Below are positions 60,630-64,000 of a DNA stretch of 64,000 bases, one piece after another. The notes under the pieces are model-generated. The model worked only from the letters and a program-made list of their open reading frames with translations, was not told the origin of the DNA and ran no database searches. Position numbers and translations under genes: made by a program. The DNA lies in assembly GCA_045537905.1 (NCBI GenBank), contig JAZSQJ010000015.1, positions 1-64,000 of the forward strand, given 5' to 3'. Every line of letters starts with the position of its first letter. Position 1 is the first letter of the stretch. This stretch comes from SIG636 sp045537905. GTDB taxonomy: Bacteria; Bacillota; Clostridia; Oscillospirales; CAG-382.

Positions 60630-61676
60630 ATGAAGCTTTTAAGAATAGCATTGTTTCTTGTTTTGGTTTTAGCCTTGCTTGGCTCCTGCAGTAAGGAAGA
60701 TGCTCTCGGTAAGTACGGCGAAAGCTACGTCTTTAATTATCATTACGCTATGACGCCAAACAGTATGTTTTTTGTAAATAACAGCGGTGTAGTACGGGTA
60801 TCTAAAAACGATTTTTCAAAAATTGAACAAATAGCAGAAAGGTCAGCTCTTGGTTCGGAAAACCCAATAGACCGAAATGCTGAAATCGTAGGTATAAGCT
60901 CTAAGTGGCTGTTTGTAAATTCCCTTGGCAATGTTTACAAGCTCTCCCACAACGGCGAGACTGTAGAAAAAATACTCGAGTCAGTAGAATCTGCTTGCTT
61001 CCACAATGGAAACGGACTTGTTTATTTTACAAAAAACAACGATGACGGTGTGCTTAGCGTATATTCCTTTGATTTAGAAAAGAACAAAACCGTTTTTGTT
61101 CAAGCCTCACCTTCTAGTTCGGACCATTGGTACCAGATGCCAGACGGTGCAATAGCACTTCAAGCTGAAACAGACATAGCTATTTATCCTGACGGCAGGG
61201 TAGAGGAGAGAGAGGTATCTTATCAGGACAGAGCTGTAGATATGGGCAGAGACCCTGCTTTGGATAAGAAAATACGGGGATTTATGGAAGAGTTTCATAC
61301 TCTTTTAAGCTATGCGGAGCTTGGCGACTATATCTATTACCTGGATGTTCATCCCTTAACCAAGGTTACAAGCCTTGTCCGTACCAATAAGAACGGAACA
61401 GACAGCCTTGTTCTTGACGAGGATACGGAGCTTGTGTCCATCTTTTCGTACAATAATACCCTTTACGGTGATATAGATGAATACGACGCTGCCCGTCTGG
61501 TTACTGTTGACGAAAAGGGCGTTACAAGTAAAACTGCGGCTATTACAACAGGTGCCGGGCAGTGGGGGCACGTAGAGATAGTTGATGGATTTTTTGTCAA
61601 AACTTATGATTCTATAAACGTTCCGTTCCTTAGGTATATATACAATCCTGCAACAGACGAGGTATTGGTTCCGTAA
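60630..61676 (+). CDS. Lipoprotein, probable beta-propeller
   Basis: 348 aa. Signal peptide with lipobox LGSC (Cys 20). The rest is repeated four-stranded blades of the type VVRVSKNDFSKIEQIAE, NVYKLSHNGETVEKI, SVYSFDLEKNKTVF, TSLVRTNKNGTDSLVLDEDTELVSIFSYNNTLYG, suggesting a beta-propeller similar to DUF5050-type proteins. No enzymatic motif. GGAGGAGG precedes the ATG. Monocistronic, with a strong terminator. Confidence 0.72.
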   Translation: MKLLRIALFLVLVLALLGSCSKEDALGKYGESYVFNYHYAMTPNSMFFVNNSGVVRVSKNDFSKIEQIAERSALGSENPIDRNAEIVGISSKWLFVNSLGNVYKLSHNGETVEKILESVESACFHNGNGLVYFTKNNDDGVLSVYSFDLEKNKTVFVQASPSSSDHWYQMPDGAIALQAETDIAIYPDGRVEEREVSYQDRAVDMGRDPALDKKIRGFMEEFHTLLSYAELGDYIYYLDVHPLTKVTSLVRTNKNGTDSLVLDEDTELVSIFSYNNTLYGDIDEYDAARLVTVDEKGVTSKTAAITTGAGQWGHVEIVDGFFVKTYDSINVPFLRYIYNPATDEVLVP

Positions 61677-61684
61677 TTCACGTT

Positions 61685-61727
61685 AAAAACCCACCCCGGG
61701 CATTTTACATGCCGAGGTGGGTTATAT
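61685..61727 (+). terminator. Terminator of 60630 lipoprotein gene
   Basis: AACCCACC / GGTGGGTT stem with inner GGGCAT pairing. The following 61728-61870 holds nothing recognisable. Confidence 0.75.
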
Positions 61728-61867
61728 TGTTATATGAAAAAGGTGACAAAATGCTTATGCGGGTAATAAGGCGATAATAACGTATTTTGAAGTCAGATTA
61801 ACTCTACTAACAAGAATTCAGCAACATTTGGCTTTGACGTATAATACCCTATATTCGAAGAAAAATG

Positions 61868-61889
61868 GGCTATCTCAAAAGAGATGGCC
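61868..61889 (-). terminator. Terminator of 7TM-LuxR gene
   Basis: GGGC(C)ATCTC / GAGATAGCCC stem; on the minus strand it is followed by ATTTTTC. Confidence 0.7.
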
Positions 61890-62927
61890 CTATGTTTTTA
61901 CACTCTTGGAAAACTCTACAAGCTGCTTACGAGAAGCAACCCCCAGCTTGCCGTAGATGTTTTTGTTATGGAATTTAAGTGTGTTTTCCGTAATCCCCAA
62001 CATACTCATTACGTCCTTGGTGGATTTTCCCTCCAGATAAGCGTCATATATAAGCCTTTCCGTTTTTGTCAGGGAAGCCAGACCGTTTTTGTATAGCTGT
62101 AAAAGCTCTTTATCCACGATAATAGGAGCCGTTTTGCTTTTATTTTCCTCGCCCAGCTCAGAAATTTGTTCCTTAAGCCTGTTTTGCTCGGCAATAAGTA
62201 TATTAAGTCCAAGCAAAAACAGCTCACTTATTATGTACGATACGGAAAGCAGCTCAAAGCCTATGTTAACAAGCTGTTCAATAAACCACAGACCTATATT
62301 AATAAAAACTGCCATTACAAGAATAAAGGTGTGAACCTTGTTCTCCAGCGTCTTTTTGCGTAGTGCGTAAATAATAGTGTAAACCATTGCAGAAAAATAT
62401 CCTACAAGATACACAAGATAAACGCCGTGCAAGGGACCGTAAACCTTTTTAAGCACCGAAAACCCGTCAAGGCTTACAAGATAAACCTCTTTATAGTAAA
62501 TATCTAAGTAACCGGGACTGGCGGCAATCAAAAACACCACGCCGCCAATACCTAAAAGAAGCATAACCACAAGCCGCTTGCATTTAATTTTCATAGCGTC
62601 AAGCATTATCATAAGCATTGAAAGGGGTAAAAATACCGAGCCCAGATAGGAAAGCCTGTTAGCCATAAGGGCATTCCCCAGCGTGTCCGAAACGGAAAGC
62701 CATAAATACCCAAGGTTTACTACAAAAACCGAGGATAACAATACCGTATACCAAAAATCCTTTTTCCTTGATAAAAAGGTATAGCAGGCAAGCACGCCAA
62801 AAGCAATTAAAGCGGTAACAGCGTAAACCATCGAAAGGTTAGCGGTTTTGTTGTCAAATATCTCGTTGTTAAAAAGCACAAAAGTAAGCATAGCCGTAGG
62901 TATGCAAAACCAAAGCAGCTTTTTCAT
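61890..62927 (-). CDS. Membrane-bound LuxR-type regulator with 7TM sensor
   Basis: 345 aa. The N-terminal ~240 residues form about seven to eight membrane helices, similar to the 7TM module of sensor histidine kinases (SMVYAVTALIAFGVLACYTF, LSYLGSVFLPLSMLMIMLDAMK, YLVYLVGYFSAMVYTIIYALRKK). A short coiled coil (EQNRLKEQISELGEENKSK) leads to a C-terminal LuxR/GerE helix-turn-helix (~280-340: LTKTERLIYDAYLEGKSTKDVMSMLGITENTLKFHNKNIYGKLGVASRKQL). There is no kinase or receiver domain, so it is a one-component membrane regulator. AAAAGGAGGG precedes the ATG. Confidence 0.87.
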   Translation of the reverse strand: MKKLLWFCIPTAMLTFVLFNNEIFDNKTANLSMVYAVTALIAFGVLACYTFLSRKKDFWYTVLLSSVFVVNLGYLWLSVSDTLGNALMANRLSYLGSVFLPLSMLMIMLDAMKIKCKRLVVMLLLGIGGVVFLIAASPGYLDIYYKEVYLVSLDGFSVLKKVYGPLHGVYLVYLVGYFSAMVYTIIYALRKKTLENKVHTFILVMAVFINIGLWFIEQLVNIGFELLSVSYIISELFLLGLNILIAEQNRLKEQISELGEENKSKTAPIIVDKELLQLYKNGLASLTKTERLIYDAYLEGKSTKDVMSMLGITENTLKFHNKNIYGKLGVASRKQLVEFSKSVKT

Positions 62928-62964
62928 AAACGCCCTCCTTTTCGATGATTACTGACGATTATAT

Positions 62965-62993
62965 ACTATATCATATTTTCATCAATTAGTCAA
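62965..62993 (-). promoter_or_regulatory. Promoter of 7TM-LuxR gene
   Basis: Minus strand TTGACT (62988-62993), 17 bp, TATAGT (62965-62970). Confidence 0.65.
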
Positions 62994-63013
62994 GAATAAA
63001 AGGAAGACGTATA

Positions 63014-63045
63014 AAGGTGTTGGCAGAAATTACAGCCAACGCCTT
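63014..63045 (-). terminator. Terminator stem-loop, distal copy
   Basis: AAGGTGTTGGC...GCCAACGCCTT hairpin; 31 of 32 bases match the copy at 63270-63301. Confidence 0.8.
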
Positions 63046-63269
63046 CAGACCGCTGACAAAGGCACAGGGCACGAAAAAGAATAAAATATACTCATTCTAA
63101 AGTAGAAAATTCAGGGAAAATTTCCCTGAATTTTCTACATTTTATTAGTTTTTTCGTTCAAAACGAACCTCGGCTTACAGTACTTAGTACAGTTATCGCC
63201 TCGGTTCGTCTTGCCTGCACTCTTTCTCAGCACTCTGCCAGCTTGATGACAAGGTTTGTCATCAAGCTG
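63046..63269 (-). repeat. Full ~224-bp structured repeat, copy C (inverted)
   Basis: Reverse complement of copy B (50496-50717) with few substitutions. The same three hairpins, including TTGTCATCAAGCTG at the proximal end, the CCTCGGTTCG/CGAACCTCGG pair and the GTAGAAAATTCAGGG pair. It lies immediately downstream of the gene at 63307-63807, in the same orientation relative to that gene as copy B is to its own. It is flanked by duplicated terminator hairpins. Confidence 0.9.
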
Positions 63270-63301
63270 AAGGCGTTGGCAGAAATTACAGCCAACGCCT
63301 T
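63270..63301 (-). terminator. Terminator stem-loop, proximal copy
   Basis: AAGGCGTTGGC...GCCAACGCCTT hairpin 5 bp after the minus-strand stop. It is followed by the repeat rather than by a T tract. Confidence 0.8.
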
Positions 63302-63306
63302 ACATT

Positions 63307-63807
63307 TTAGTTGTCTTGTTTTTTGAAAAGTGCCATCAGGTCACAAACAGCCTCATAGCTGATAAAGCTGTCCTGGTTGTGATTTGCGCTTATACATTCA
63401 CCGTTTTTGTATTCTACGTAAAGGTAAGCGCCGTACATATCGGGCAGTCCGCTGACACACACGTTTATTCCGTTGTGCTTTGCAAAACCGTAGACGGTTA
63501 CAAGCTCCTGCAGCTTATCCATAAAGCCGGCAGACGCTGTAAAGCAATGCTGTTCCTTGCGGCATTTATAGCCAGCCTCTACCTTGTCTTCCGCAAGTCT
63601 TGCTGTAAAGGTAAATACATCCCGAAAAACATCCTCGTCCGCCAAATCAAGGGTAGAAGCAGTGCATTCAAACGCAATTATCTCGGTACAGCTGATTGCC
63701 TTGGCAGCGCTATGATTGCTGCGGTCAATCGTTCCGCCGTCAACGATTTCTTCCTCAGGCACTTGGCCTTTCCTGCCCAAAATGCTATTCAATAGTTTTT
63801 CCATCAT
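63307..63807 (-). CDS. Protein of unknown function
   Basis: 166 aa, soluble, no signal peptide. The sequence reads as an alpha/beta domain (AKAISCTEIIAFECTASTLDLADEDVFRDVFTFTARLAEDKVEAGYKCRKEQHCFTASAGFMDKLQELVTVYGFAKHNGINVCVSGLPDMYGAYLYVEYKNGECISANHNQDSFIS). No family recognised. GGGATTGG precedes the tandem ATGs (63807, 63804). It begins 24 bp after the upstream partial gene, so both probably form an operon continuing beyond the window. Confidence 0.65.
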   Translation of the reverse strand: MMEKLLNSILGRKGQVPEEEIVDGGTIDRSNHSAAKAISCTEIIAFECTASTLDLADEDVFRDVFTFTARLAEDKVEAGYKCRKEQHCFTASAGFMDKLQELVTVYGFAKHNGINVCVSGLPDMYGAYLYVEYKNGECISANHNQDSFISYEAVCDLMALFKKQDN

Positions 63808-63831
63808 CCAATCCCTTGGTAGATAACAGCC

Positions 63832-64000
63832 TTATTCTGCAGAGCCGTCCTCGGATGCAGAGCTATCCTCGAAAGAAGCGGTACCGCCAACGCCTTCCTT
63901 GATGGTAAGGCTGGCAATTATACGCTTAACCTCTTCGTCCTCAAGGTCAATAGCGTCGTCGCCTGTGCCGCAGGAAATAACAGCCTGATACTGGTCGTCA
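63832..64000 (-). CDS. C-terminal part of an unknown protein (runs off window)
   Basis: The last 56 codons are visible, read from the right edge: DDQYQAVISCGTGDDAIDLE, then DEEVKRIIASLTIKEGVGG and a Ser/Asp/Glu-rich tail ending SAE. Codon usage fits a real gene and the stop lies 24 bp before the next ATG. Family not assignable from the fragment. Confidence 0.6.
   Translation of the reverse strand, partial: DDQYQAVISCGTGDDAIDLEDEEVKRIIASLTIKEGVGGTASFEDSSASEDGSAE

Overview
The window looks like the chromosome of a low-to-mid GC anaerobic Firmicute, most likely a gut clostridium of the Oscillospiraceae/Ruminococcaceae type. The evidence is a leucine T-box, strong Shine-Dalgarno sites, near-consensus sigma-A promoters (TTGACA, 16-18 bp, TATAAT), dockerin-tagged secreted proteins, a sortase-anchored adhesin, a bacterial serpin and a Na+-pumping decarboxylase beta subunit. 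No rRNA, tRNA, CRISPR array, prophage or intact transposase was found.

Layout. 1-11.4 kb is metabolic: two acyl-CoA synthetases, a subgroup-Ic aspartate aminotransferase, a cyclophilin, a DUF1836-ybaK pair, decarboxylase beta and gamma-like subunits, and mnmM with a Crp/Fnr regulator. 11.5-24.8 kb holds a dockerin amidase, an MBL hydrolase, rhaD, an unusual channel-like RCK/RyR protein and a 2062-residue beta-helix surface protein. 24.9-34.4 kb is accessory: an XRE regulator, five small membrane proteins (two are tandem paralogues), a serpin lipoprotein, an LPxTG thioester adhesin, a DUF4304 protein and an OGG-like protein. 34.5-39.1 kb carries homologues of the Bacillus ydjI-ydjG-ydjH membrane-stress genes without pspA. 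39.9-42.2 kb is an ECF sigma operon with its own ECF-type promoter, an acidic Ca-binding-repeat protein and an RsgI-like anti-sigma. 42.3-48.1 kb has a band-7 protein and a leucine T-box operon encoding a LeuA-like protein that has lost its catalytic motifs plus a TIM-barrel/acyl-CoA synthetase fusion. 48.2-64 kb is mainly secreted proteins (duplicated pectate-lyase-like lipoprotein, MBL-dockerin, C39 peptidase-dockerin, CBM9-like-dockerin), a nitroreductase, a MATE pump and a 7TM-LuxR regulator.

The most unusual non-coding structure is a ~222-bp repeat with three internal hairpins and terminal inverted repeats. Two full copies (50.5 and 63.0 kb) each lie between two copies of the host gene's own terminator stem-loop, and a truncated copy is at 0.1 kb. 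This suggests a terminator-targeting small mobile element with an unusually long (28-32 bp) target duplication. A different hairpin block at 8.4-8.6 kb shows a related pattern.

The four dockerin proteins carry non-glycosidase domains (amidase, protease, MBL, CBM9-like), and no scaffoldin or cellulase is nearby. Their dockerins fall into two sequence classes. All functional statements come from motif reading without database searches.
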